In this document: in pieces, positions 1 through 9,116 of the stretch
Position numbering within the stretch: position 1 is the first letter of the stretch
How the letters are laid out: each line of letters opens with the position of its first letter
Assembly (NCBI GenBank): GCA_943788895.1
Contig: CALSRZ010000006.1
Span: 81,330 to 145,329 of the forward strand
Source: an uncultured Pseudomonadales bacterium
Lineage (GTDB): Bacteria; Pseudomonadota; Gammaproteobacteria; Pseudomonadales; Porticoccaceae
DNA length: 64,000 bases
Direction: 5' to 3'
The notes under the pieces: model-generated
Database searches by the model: none
Told to the model about the DNA's origin: nothing
What the model saw: only the letters and a program-made list of their open reading frames with translations
Made by a program: the position numbers and the translations under genes

Positions 1-2704
1 CATTTGTCGCGCAACATGCCCGGCACTAACCATTCAAAAAAGTATCTCGGTAGTTGATGCAACAGCGGCAACGGCACGACGGCGCTGACACCATCTTCAA
101 TATGATTGGGCTCAAAATGGTAACGCAGGTTATAGCTAATACCCTGATAGCTGATGATTTCGGGAAACTGGGTCTGCTCTTCCTGGGAGAGGCCGCGTAG
201 CAGTAGGTACTCTTTTTCGAGGACTAATAATTTTGGCTCGCTGGCCTCGACCTGTTTGCGCCATTTTTCAAAGAGCGCCAGGTTGTATATTCCAGTGGGG
301 ATTCGCTCGTTGTAGAACTCAAAAATAACCTGCTGCTCTACCAATAGATCGCGGCGACGAAAGCGATCTTCAAGGGCCTGCAGTTCTTCGACCAGCTTTT
401 GGTTTTGCGTATAAAACTGACCTTTGCCGCGATAGCCCTCTTCCACCAGCGCCTGCTGAATAAAAATCTTGCGCGCTTCATCCGGATTGACCTGCCCGTA
501 GACGCGGCGTTTGTTTTCAACAATGCTCAGACCAAACAGGGTCTGCCGCTCACTGGCCATAACCTGACCGGATTTAATGCTGTAAAACGGTTCGCTATAG
601 GTCTTTTTCACCAGGTGGGCAGCGAGTGGCTCGAGCCAATCGGAATCAATTTTCGCCACGGTAAGGGCGAACTGTTTGCTGGTTTCCATCAACGAACCGG
701 CCATCACCCACTTCGGTGGTTTTTTGCTCAGACCAGAGCCGGGGAAGATAAAGAATTTGCGGTTGCGAGTACCGAGGAACTCCCACTTGTCCTGAAGGAT
801 ACCCACCTGCCCTAATAAGCCGGCGAGTAGTGAACGGTGGATATCATCGGCCTCGGCAGGCTTGCTGTTATCTGTAAGTTTTAATGCTCGACAGGCGCTG
901 TGTACCTGATGGTGCAGGTCGCGCCACTCGCGCATGCGCAGATAGGAGACATAGTTGGCTTTGCAGTAACGACTATATTGATTGCCGGAGAGTTGCTGGC
1001 GCTGCTCTTCAAAATGACGCCACAGGTTTAATAACGAAATAAAGTCGGAGTTCGGCTCCTGCCATTTTTTATGGCTTTGATCTGCGGCCTGCTGTTTGTC
1101 GGCGGGGCGCTCGCGGGGATCCTGAATACTCAGGCCAGTGGTGATTACCATCACCTCGGAGAGACAGCCGTTTTTCGCCGCCTCTAACAGCATACGAGCA
1201 AATCTGGGATCCAGTGGTATATGCACTATACGTTTGCCGAGGGCGGTTAATTTGCCATTGGCAGTGACCACCTGAAGTTCTTCGAGCAGTTTAAATCCAT
1301 CGCTGATCATGCGCTGATCGGGCGCATCAACAAAGGGGAAACTGCGAATATCACCGATCTTAAGATGCAGCATCTGCAGAATAACTGCCGCTAGATTGGT
1401 GCGGATAATTTCTGGATCGGTAAACTCGGGGCGGCCCTGAAAATCCTCTTCACTGTATAGGCGATAGCAGATACCTTCGCTTACTCGACCACAGCGTCCA
1501 GCGCGCTGATTGGCACTGGCCTGGGAGACTGCTTCGATAGGCAGTCGCTGTACCTTGGTGCGGAAACTGTAGCGCGAGACTCGCGCGCGGCCGGTGTCGA
1601 TCACATAGCGAATACCGGGCACGGTCAATGAGGTTTCAGCGACATTGGTACTCAGCACCACCCTTCGCCGCGGTGGGCGGAGAATATTTTACTCTGCTCG
1701 GCAAGACTCAAGCGGGCATAGAGGGGAACAATTTCGGTATGCGGCAGCTGCGCGCGCTTTAGGGCCAGATTGACTTCGCGAATCTCACGCTCGCCACTGA
1801 GGAAGACTAAAACATCACCCTGCTTTTGATTGGCCTGAATATCCCGCAGGCAGTCGACAATCATCTGGTCGCGATCGCTCTCGATATCGTCGGGATGGTT
1901 ATAAATAATATCTACTGGGAAGCTGCGGCCCGAGACTTCGACTATGGGTGCGCCATCGAAGTGGGCGGAAAATTTTTCCACATCGATGGTCGCCGAGGTA
2001 ATGATGATTTTTAGATCGGGCCGCTGGGGCAGTAAATTTTTCAGGTAGCCGAGTAGAAAGTCGATATTAAGGCTGCGCTCGTGGGCCTCATCGATAATCA
2101 GGGTATCGTATTTGCTGAGAAAGCGATCGTTCTGAATTTCCGCCAGCAGAATACCGTCGGTCATCAATTTGATATAGCTGTTTGGCGAGCTCTGGTCAGA
2201 AAAGCGCACCTGGTAACCGACGGCTTCGCCGAGAGATACCTTGAGCTCTTCAGCAATACGATTGGCTACTGTGCGTGCGGCAATACGTCGCGGCTGGGTG
2301 TGGCCTATCATGCCTTTGACACCACAGCCGGCCTGCAGGCAGATTTTCGGCAGCTGGGTGGTTTTACCGGAGCCGGTCTCGCCGGCAATAACAATCACCT
2401 GATGCTTGCGGATTAATTCGGCAATTTCATCTGCTCTGGCGCTGACCGGTAGATCTGGATACTCAAGGGTTGGCAGGTTTTGCCGGCGCTTTTCGATCTG
2501 CTGCTGGTTTTTTAACAGTGCCCCATGCCATTTTTCCCAGCGCGTGCCGATATCTTTGCCCTGCTGGGATAGCTTATTGAGCTCGGCCAGTTGGCGGCCT
2601 AATCTAAAGCGCTCGGCGGTGCTGGTCGATTGTTCGACTAGTGTTTTGAGTCGCTGAAAATCCTGCGCACTGCTGGGTCGGTTTATCTCTTGCGCTGCTG
2701 ACAT
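1..2704 (-). CDS. hrpA: ATP-dependent RNA helicase HrpA, 3' end outside window, one frame break
   Basis: DEAH-box RNA helicase; in E. coli HrpA acts on mRNA processing and stalled ribosomes. Seen: Walker A GETGSGKTT near residue 110, the DEAH motif in IIDEAHERS, motif III SATID, and after the break the helicase-C segment with TNVAETSLTVPGI and QRAGRCGR. The start at 2704 gives the expected short N-terminal extension before the ATPase core. The frame breaks near 1660: the first frame reads HRGEGWC and stops, while another frame continues with RRVVLSTNVAETS. One missing base explains this. The reading then stays open to position 1, so the C-terminal third lies outside the window. It follows dnaQ by 8 bases, so the two are probably cotranscribed. 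Identity is certain; whether the break is real is doubtful. Confidence 0.93.
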
Positions 2705-2712
2705 GGGGCTTA

Positions 2713-3432
2713 TCAGTCGCTACTGCCCATCCAGATACAGGCCCCGCTGCTCTTGTTGATGGCATCGAGTTTTTGTTGATGAAGGCTGATTTCTTCGGCG
2801 CTGGGTTTGACGACTCGCAGCGGGGTGCGATCTGCTGCAAGACGGCGAATACTGCTCGCTGTATTAACTTCACCGCTGTCTGAGTTGGATTGATCGCTGA
2901 TATTAAGATTGACCTGTCCGCCGGTCATCAGCAGATAGACATCGGCGAGGATCTCGGCATCGAGAAGTGCGCCGTGCAAATCGCGCGCTGAGTTATCTAC
3001 ACCGTAGCGCTTGCAGAGTGCATCGAGATTGTTTTTCTGCCCCGGGTGTTTTTGTCGCGCCAGTGCCAGGGTGTCAATAATTCGGCAGCTGGTTTCAATC
3101 ACCTGGTACTTGCCGGAGAGCTTGGCAATTTCGTGGTTGATAAAGCCAACATCGAAGGGCGCGTTGTGAATGATCAGATCGGCGCCGTCAACAAATTCTA
3201 AAAATTCTTTGGCGACCTGATCAAACAGCGGCTTGTCTTCAAGAAACTGGTCGGTGATTCCGTGGACTTCCATGGCACCCTCATCGACTTTGCGCTGGGG
3301 ATTGACGTACTGATGGTAATGCCTGCCGGTGAGCTTGCGCCCGACTAGTTCGACACAGCCAATCTCGATAATACGGTGATCCTGGGAGGTCTCCAGACCG
3401 GTTGTTTCTGTATCAAGTACGATTTGTCTCAT
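2713..3432 (-). CDS. dnaQ: DNA polymerase III epsilon subunit (proofreading 3'-5' exonuclease)
   Basis: The 239-residue protein is the proofreading exonuclease of the replicative polymerase. DEDDh motifs are visible: ExoI LDTETTGLE at residues 6-14 (Asp and Glu metal ligands), ExoII HNAPFDVGF near residue 98, and ExoIII HGALLDAEILADVY near residue 155. Length matches the family (about 240). The C-terminal tail after residue 180 is the less conserved part that binds the polymerase alpha subunit. It lies 37 bases downstream of rnhA on the same strand; rnhA-dnaQ adjacency is common in gammaproteobacteria (divergent in E. coli, codirectional here). Confidence 0.97.
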   Translation of the reverse strand: MRQIVLDTETTGLETSQDHRIIEIGCVELVGRKLTGRHYHQYVNPQRKVDEGAMEVHGITDQFLEDKPLFDQVAKEFLEFVDGADLIIHNAPFDVGFINHEIAKLSGKYQVIETSCRIIDTLALARQKHPGQKNNLDALCKRYGVDNSARDLHGALLDAEILADVYLLMTGGQVNLNISDQSNSDSGEVNTASSIRRLAADRTPLRVVKPSAEEISLHQQKLDAINKSSGACIWMGSSD

Positions 3433-3469
3433 GGTGCCTGCTTTTTATATGGTTTTGTCAGGTTCGGAT

Positions 3470-3901
3470 TTACAGCTCGTCAATACCGCGATTGGCCAGC
3501 TGATCGGCAATTTCATTTTCACGGTGGCCGCTGTGACCTTTAACCCACTGCCAGTCTATCTCATGACTGTCGATAAGGGCATCAAGCTTTTGCCATAGAT
3601 CGACATTTTTTACCGGCTTTTTACTGGCGGTTTTCCAGTTGCGTTTTTTCCAGTTCGGCAACCATTCCTGAATGCCTTTTAAAACATAGGTTGAGTCTGA
3701 GGTCAGGGTGATTTTGCAGGGCTGGGTGAGTGCCGCCAAGCCCTCGATAACCGCGGTCATCTCCATACGGTTGTTGGTGGTTTCAGCTTCGCCGCCAAAC
3801 AGGGATTTTTCCTTGTCACCATAGCGCATCAACACACCCCAGCCACCGGGGCCGGGATTACCTCTGCAGGCACCGTCTGTAAAAATTTCTATCGTTTTCA
3901 T
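3470..3901 (-). CDS. rnhA: Ribonuclease HI
   Basis: Degrades the RNA strand of RNA-DNA hybrids (R-loops, primers). The 143-residue length is typical. Catalytic residues are visible: Asp in [15 protein letters not shown] (about residue 8), Glu in NNRMEMTA (about 47), Asp in TSDSTYV (about 69), and the His/Asp region in [14 protein letters not shown] (about 120-133). It lies between the methyltransferase gene (64 bases upstream) and dnaQ (37 bases downstream), so all three probably share a transcript. Confidence 0.98.
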   Translation of the reverse strand: MKTIEIFTDGACRGNPGPGGWGVLMRYGDKEKSLFGGEAETTNNRMEMTAVIEGLAALTQPCKITLTSDSTYVLKGIQEWLPNWKKRNWKTASKKPVKNVDLWQKLDALIDSHEIDWQWVKGHSGHRENEIADQLANRGIDEL

Positions 3902-3965
3902 TGTCTTTCCTCAACCACAGCTATAACGGCCTTTCTGGTCTTGTTATTAATTTTTTATCAATGGC

Positions 3966-4790
3966 CTATAGCCGGTTGCTGTCTACTGCTGTGCTCTTCA
4001 AACCCTCGGTCACTCTATAGCTTTTATTGGTCGCGGCGCGCCAGGCTTTGCCGGGGCCTCGAATACCTCTGGGTACACGTTTAACCGCGTGAATCATATA
4101 GAAATTCCCCATCGGCAGGCGAATCTTTTCACCCCACTTTTCCCAGCGGCTTTTATCGCCAGTCTGCTCAACTTGGGACTGGTTTCCGAAGGGCAAATTA
4201 TAAGCGCCGCGGTCTATTCGTTCTACGTGAAAATTTAATAGCGACAGCCAGTCGGTCAAACGGCCCAGACGCAGATTGTGGAACCTGAATTGGGGTTTGT
4301 CGGAGAGCAACTGCATAGGGAACTTGGCCATACCCATGGGGCCGTAGGGATTGAACAGACAGAGCAACAGGTGACCGCCGGGCATAACCACACGGCTGGC
4401 TTCGGCAAGTACTGCTCTCGGGGTCTTGGAGAACTCCAACGCATGCTGCAGTAACATCACATCGATGGTTTCTGACATCAGCGGCAGTTCCATATAGTTT
4501 GCCAGTGCACCATGGGCGCCATTGATCTCTGAGGGGTGCAGGCTAAGGCGATGAATATGCTTAAAACAGTCCAGGGTCTGGGTATCTTCGCTAAGTCCGA
4601 GGCGCAGAAAGCGATAACCGGGAAGGCCTGAGTAGTGGTGCTGTAGAACCTCCAATTCACGGGCCTGCAGATAGCGACCAAAATCGCTCTCTAGCCAGTA
4701 CCTGAGGTCAGCGGATGTGCTGGCAAGATCCTCGACCTTAAATCGATCGACAAGATTATGTGCGGCGCTGCTGATAAGCTTTAGGGGCAT
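3966..4790 (-). CDS. Class I SAM-dependent methyltransferase (substrate unknown)
   Basis: A 274-residue protein with a degenerate Rossmann methyltransferase core. The SAM-binding segment lies around residues 55-65 (RFLRLGLSED), followed by MSETIDVMLLQHALEF (motif IV region) and VVMPGGHLLLCLFNP (motif VI-like). The family resembles the methyltransferase next to rnhA and dnaQ (often also gloB) in pseudomonads and relatives. The motif I glycines (E/DxGxGxG) are poorly kept, so activity is uncertain. It is the first gene of the minus-strand run toward hrpA and is divergent from mltD, with a 212-base intergenic region that should hold both promoters; I see no clear operator there. Confidence 0.8.
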   Translation of the reverse strand: MPLKLISSAAHNLVDRFKVEDLASTSADLRYWLESDFGRYLQARELEVLQHHYSGLPGYRFLRLGLSEDTQTLDCFKHIHRLSLHPSEINGAHGALANYMELPLMSETIDVMLLQHALEFSKTPRAVLAEASRVVMPGGHLLLCLFNPYGPMGMAKFPMQLLSDKPQFRFHNLRLGRLTDWLSLLNFHVERIDRGAYNLPFGNQSQVEQTGDKSRWEKWGEKIRLPMGNFYMIHAVKRVPRGIRGPGKAWRAATNKSYRVTEGLKSTAVDSNRL

Positions 4791-5002
4791 AGGGCGGCCA
4801 GTAGGCTACGGTTAGGTGGTTATGAAATTACATAGCTATTATGTTCTCTGGGTTGAATAAAAACCAGTATCGGAATATCGGCAATTCAGCGCCATAAAAA
4901 GCCCTATAGCTTCGACTTCACAGAACAATTGAGAATCTTGTCATTGTTTCGACCTCGACTGACCGATACAATCGCGCCCCAAAATAGAATAAGGGTTAAA
5001 AC

Positions 5003-6616
5003 TTGCAGCCTCTGCACTCACCACTTCGTGTGATTCTTTTAAGCACTGCATTCACTGCCGTTCCCCTGATGTCCGGCTGTGCCCTTCTGCCTGCAAGTAC
5101 TGATAATTCTACTGTTGCCAGCGAAAAAGTTTCTGAGATAACTCAGGCCGCCTCGGTTAGCGCTCGCCCAGAAGCGGGTCTGGTTATCAGTGAAGAGGTT
5201 GAGGCCTCTAAGGCTGTTTTAGAGCCGATATCGGTTGTCATTGAGGAAACCCCTGAGCCAGTAGAGATCGACCTGTGGCAGCGTATTCGAGACGGCTATA
5301 ACATGACCCCGGAATCTATGCCTGAGAGTGTGAGTAAACAGCGCGACTGGTATCTTCGAAATCCGAGTTATCTGAAGACGGTTTTTTCCCGCGCCCGCCC
5401 CTATATCTACTATGTTACCGATGAGCTGGATAAGGCTGGCCTGCCTCTTGAGCTGGCACTGCTGCCGATTGTCGAGAGTACTTACGATCCCCTCGCCTAT
5501 TCACACAGCCATGCTGTCGGTCTATGGCAATTTATTCCATCTACTGGCAAGTCTCTGGGCCTGCGACGGGATCGCTGGTACGACGGCAGACGCGACGTTA
5601 TCTATTCAACCCAGGCGGCGATTACCTATCTAAAAAAGCTTAACCGGCGCTTCGACAATGACTGGCTGCTGGCACTGGCGGCCTATAACTCTGGTCAGGG
5701 TTCGGTGAGCAAGTCGATTAGACGCAATCGAAAGCTTGGCAAAGGGACTGATTTCTGGTCGATTTCTCTTCCGCGGGAAACCCGCAACTATGTGCCCCAG
5801 CTGCTGGCACTGGCAACATTGATACGCGATCCTGACAAATACAATGTCAGGCTGCCAGATATGCCCAACGAGCCATTCTTTGAAGTGGTTGAAATTGAGT
5901 CGCAGATTGATCTAAACAATGTGGTCAAGGTTACTGGAATAGAGGTGGATGATTTCACCCGACTCAATCCGGCTTATCGTCGAGCTATCACACCACCCCA
6001 GGGCAAACATAATTTACTACTACCTGTGGGTACCGCAGAACCACTTAGGCATATGCTGGCGACCACTGACCCTAAAACCTGGGTGCCTCATACCGAGTAT
6101 GCAGTGACTAGTGGCGACACTCTGTCGCATATCGCGGCGCGCTTTGATATTCCTACCAGCTGGTTGAGAAGTCGCAATAACCTGCGCACTGATCGCTTGC
6201 AGATTGGCCAGGTTCTGCTGATTCCTCACTCGAGAGATAATATTGATTATCTCTCGAATAGCCTGAGCAGCAGTAAACAACCTGTCTACCATTCTGTTCG
6301 CCGCGGGGATTCCCTGTGGACTATCGCGAGAAAATACGACACCAGTATCAGCCGACTGCGTAAGACCAATAAACTTAGCAGCAACACACTTCGTGTCGGT
6401 GACCGCCTGGTGGTGGGCAGCCGTTTAGAGGAAGCGGCGGCTAAAAATCTTCGTCGACTCTCCTACCGTGTGCGCCGCGGCGATTCACTGTCGCTAATTG
6501 CCAGTAAGTTTGATATTGCGATAAGGGATATTACGCGCTGGAACAAGATTAGCCGCAACGATCTGCTGCAACCTGGTCAGCGTCTGACTCTGTTTATTGA
6601 TGGGCTGAAGATTTAA
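5003..6616 (+). CDS. mltD: Membrane-bound lytic murein transglycosylase D (lipoprotein, three LysM)
   Basis: Cleaves peptidoglycan glycan strands to 1,6-anhydro ends. The 537-residue product starts at TTG 5003 with AAGGG eight bases upstream. A lipoprotein signal ends in LMSGC (Cys about residue 26), placing it at the outer membrane. The SLT domain covers about residues 120-245, with the catalytic Glu in LPIVESTYDP (about residue 157) and the family string GLWQFIPSTG. Three LysM repeats follow, each with a GDxL/GDSL core: about 365-408 (SGDTLSHIA), 425-470 (RGDSLWTIA) and 485-530 (RGDSLSLIA). E. coli MltD usually carries two LysM. It is divergent from the rnhA/dnaQ side, as in E. coli. Confidence 0.96.
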   Translation: MQPLHSPLRVILLSTAFTAVPLMSGCALLPASTDNSTVASEKVSEITQAASVSARPEAGLVISEEVEASKAVLEPISVVIEETPEPVEIDLWQRIRDGYNMTPESMPESVSKQRDWYLRNPSYLKTVFSRARPYIYYVTDELDKAGLPLELALLPIVESTYDPLAYSHSHAVGLWQFIPSTGKSLGLRRDRWYDGRRDVIYSTQAAITYLKKLNRRFDNDWLLALAAYNSGQGSVSKSIRRNRKLGKGTDFWSISLPRETRNYVPQLLALATLIRDPDKYNVRLPDMPNEPFFEVVEIESQIDLNNVVKVTGIEVDDFTRLNPAYRRAITPPQGKHNLLLPVGTAEPLRHMLATTDPKTWVPHTEYAVTSGDTLSHIAARFDIPTSWLRSRNNLRTDRLQIGQVLLIPHSRDNIDYLSNSLSSSKQPVYHSVRRGDSLWTIARKYDTSISRLRKTNKLSSNTLRVGDRLVVGSRLEEAAAKNLRRLSYRVRRGDSLSLIASKFDIAIRDITRWNKISRNDLLQPGQRLTLFIDGLKI

Positions 6617-6651
6617 GGCGCAAGCCCTGAGAGAACCTAAAAGAAAATCTT

Positions 6652-6706
6652 AAAAAAAAATCACTGCCAGCTTCTGCGATCGCTCCGCTGGCAGTGTTTA
6701 TTTTAT
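6652..6706. terminator. Bidirectional intrinsic terminator between mltD and ppiD
   Basis: A 10-bp perfect stem (CACTGCCAGC at 6662-6671 with GCTGGCAGTG at 6687-6696) is flanked by nine A on the left and a T-rich run on the right. It can therefore end transcription of mltD (+) and ppiD (-). Confidence 0.85.
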
Positions 6707-6719
6707 TGCTTACTACCTA

Positions 6720-8573
6720 TTACTCAACAATTTTGGCATCGGCCAATAATGTCGCCTGCAGTGCCTGAAGTTCACGGCTGCTGTTAGCTGCGGTGCCCGC
6801 ATAGACTAGGTTGTTCTTGCGATCTGTGCTTAGGGTGCTGCTATCGCCCGGGGTCACTTCGGTCATTGCCACAACAACGAAGTCACCAGCTCGGGTATAT
6901 AAGCTTTCAACCACATCGGAATCTGCTGTTGCAGGAAGCTGGAAGACAAAGCGTTTTACATCTGGATTGATATCGCCAGTGCTGCGCTTGGCATCCAAAA
7001 CTACCTGCCAATTCAAATCCTGGCTTTTAGCAACCGCTTCAACGCTCTCTCCAGCCGCTACACGGGCCAATAGGGCTTCGCCCTGCTCAGCCAGCTCAGC
7101 TTTGGCCAGATCGGCACTGATAGTTGCCACAATTGAATCTTTAACTTCTGTCAGTTCTTTTTGACGGGCTGGAATGCTTTCGTTCAGCTTTAGAACCACA
7201 TAGCGATCATCGCCCAGATCAATCACTTCACTGGCGTAGTTTTCATCGATCACTTCTGCGCTAAAGGCGGCTTTTTGAACTGCTGGGTATGCTGCTATGC
7301 CAGCTGCGCCAGAGCGAGTAAAGGCTGCAGATACTTGAGCGGTTAAGCCGAGATCTTCAGCAACTTCGCCAAGACTTTCAGCGTTAAAGCTAAGCTCTTT
7401 AAGGTTGGCAAGCTTCTCAACCAACCACTCGTTTCTCAACTCTACAGCGAGCTCCTGCTCAATTCGAGCGCGCTCAGTGGAGAAGTCAATAACCGTCTCC
7501 TGCTTGCCAACAAGCTTAATAAGGTGTGTGCCGCTGTCTGTTTCTACTGGTGCGGAGACCTGACCTACTTCAAGAGCAGCCAGTGCAGCTTCAAAGCTTT
7601 CAGGGAAGGTATCGCCAGAAGTAAAGCCAAGGTCACCACCAAAGTCTGCAGAACCGACATCCTGAGAGTACTCTTTGGCCAGTGCTGCAAAGTCTTCACC
7701 AGCATCGAGCTTGGACTGAACTTCAGCCAGCAGTGCCGCATCGGGCTCTGACAGAAGTATATGTGCCGCCTGTAGCGAAACACCTGATTCAAGTGACTGT
7801 GACTGCTCATCAAAGCGCGCTTTAATCTGCTCTTCGCTCACCGCGTCAGAATCATTGAACTGGGCTGGATTGAGTTCGATATAGTCGACTACAACCTGCT
7901 CTTCAGCCTGGTAGCTAGCCTTGTTGTCTTCGTAATAAGCGGCGACCTGCTGATCAGTCACTTTGATCGCATCTTTAACTGGCTGCAGTGGCAGTGTCAG
8001 GTAATAGTAATCACGCTGCTGTTCGAAAACACTGGCGAGGAGTTCTAGCTCATTGCTGGTGGTGAAACCAGAGGCTACAAAGCCGCGCACAAATTGTTCG
8101 ATAAGAAGGTTTTCTTCAATCATCTCCAGAAAGTCAGCACTGGTGTAACCCAGGTTGCGAATTCTGTAGAGGTATAATTCCTGATCAAAGCGACCGTCGG
8201 TCTGGAAGGTTGGCGTGTCGAGAAGCAGCTTGCCTGTGGTTCGCGAAGAGATCGCCATTCCACCAGAGCTGGCTTCCTGTGACAACAACTTGCGTCCAAC
8301 AATCTGCTCAACAACCTGTGGTCGGAGTAAATCATCTTCGAGCAGTGCCGCATCAAGGCCTTCATTTTCATTGAGTATTCTTTGCTTCTCGGAAGTAAGT
8401 GCCTGCTGAACCTGTAATTCCGAAACTCGTTCACCATTAACTTTTACTGCGGTTTCCGATGCGCTTCCGGAGATCGATAGCGAGCCAATTCCAGAAAAAG
8501 CGAAGACAATTGCGATCAGTACAACAATCGCGAAAGCTATACCCTTCATATTAGTTCTAAAACTATCCAACAT
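6720..8573 (-). CDS. ppiD: Periplasmic chaperone / peptidyl-prolyl isomerase PpiD
   Basis: Inner-membrane-anchored periplasmic folding factor acting on proteins leaving the Sec translocon. The 617-residue product has one N-terminal transmembrane segment (about residues 10-33, GIAFAIVVLIAIVFAF), a SurA-N-like chaperone domain (about 40-190), and a parvulin domain (about 265-360, with AAHILLS, YSQDVGSADFGGDLG and GTHLIKL). A C-terminal chaperone-like region follows. The length matches E. coli PpiD (623). It sits downstream of hupB, as in E. coli (lon-hupB-ppiD). The hupB terminator lies upstream, so it probably has its own promoter. Confidence 0.95.
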   Translation of the reverse strand: MLDSFRTNMKGIAFAIVVLIAIVFAFSGIGSLSISGSASETAVKVNGERVSELQVQQALTSEKQRILNENEGLDAALLEDDLLRPQVVEQIVGRKLLSQEASSGGMAISSRTTGKLLLDTPTFQTDGRFDQELYLYRIRNLGYTSADFLEMIEENLLIEQFVRGFVASGFTTSNELELLASVFEQQRDYYYLTLPLQPVKDAIKVTDQQVAAYYEDNKASYQAEEQVVVDYIELNPAQFNDSDAVSEEQIKARFDEQSQSLESGVSLQAAHILLSEPDAALLAEVQSKLDAGEDFAALAKEYSQDVGSADFGGDLGFTSGDTFPESFEAALAALEVGQVSAPVETDSGTHLIKLVGKQETVIDFSTERARIEQELAVELRNEWLVEKLANLKELSFNAESLGEVAEDLGLTAQVSAAFTRSGAAGIAAYPAVQKAAFSAEVIDENYASEVIDLGDDRYVVLKLNESIPARQKELTEVKDSIVATISADLAKAELAEQGEALLARVAAGESVEAVAKSQDLNWQVVLDAKRSTGDINPDVKRFVFQLPATADSDVVESLYTRAGDFVVVAMTEVTPGDSSTLSTDRKNNLVYAGTAANSSRELQALQATLLADAKIVE

Positions 8574-8620
8574 GTTTCTATCCCCATTTCAGATTGTAAT
8601 CATCTGTTTTTAATAATATT

Positions 8621-8648
8621 AAAAAAGGCGCATCACCGATGCGCCTTC
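8621..8648 (-). terminator. Rho-independent terminator of hupB
   Basis: Read on the minus strand, arms AAGGCGCATC and GATGCGCCTT close a short loop and are followed by a run of T. It starts 28 bases after the hupB stop. Confidence 0.85.
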
Positions 8649-8675
8649 AATTAAAGCTTAAAGACTGTCTGAAAA

Positions 8676-8948
8676 TTAATTTACAGAGTCTTTCAGAGCC
8701 TTACCAGCTTTAAAGCTTGGCACGTTGGCTGCTTTAATCTGGATTTCCTGACCAGTCTGCGGGTTGCGACCAGCGCGAGCTGCGCGGTGCTTAACAGAAA
8801 AAGTACCAAAGCCAACCAGTGATACCTGGTCGCCATTTTTCAGTGATCCTGTTACTGCTTCAAGTGCTGAATCAAGTGCACGTCCAGCAGAAGCTTTAGA
8901 GATGTCTGCGCCAGCAGCAATTGCGTCGATAAGTTCAGATTTATTCAC
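8676..8948 (-). CDS. hupB: DNA-binding protein HU-beta
   Basis: A 90-residue nucleoid protein of full family length. It starts [11 protein letters not shown] and contains the HU signature region [17 protein letters not shown] (residues about 43-60) and the DNA-bending arm [14 protein letters not shown] with the Pro at the tip. It is basic and conserved throughout. The position between lon and ppiD identifies it as the hupB type rather than hupA. Confidence 0.97.
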   Translation of the reverse strand: MNKSELIDAIAAGADISKASAGRALDSALEAVTGSLKNGDQVSLVGFGTFSVKHRAARAGRNPQTGQEIQIKAANVPSFKAGKALKDSVN

Positions 8949-9116
8949 GGTATTCCCCTTTTCTTAGAGTTAGTAATTCCTAGTCGTATTAGAGAGTGTC
9001 TTTTTATCAGCCAAACTCGCTATCTATCTGGCCTCAAGCACTTTCTTGCCTACTTTATACCAATAGCCATTTAGCGGGTCAAGCTCCGTTTGAAGAAATA
9101 AGCAAATTCTTTAACA

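Noticed and set aside
1..2704. hrpA as a true pseudogene
   Set aside because: The break is one base and the rest of the frame is fully conserved to the window edge; the same pattern hits alaS.
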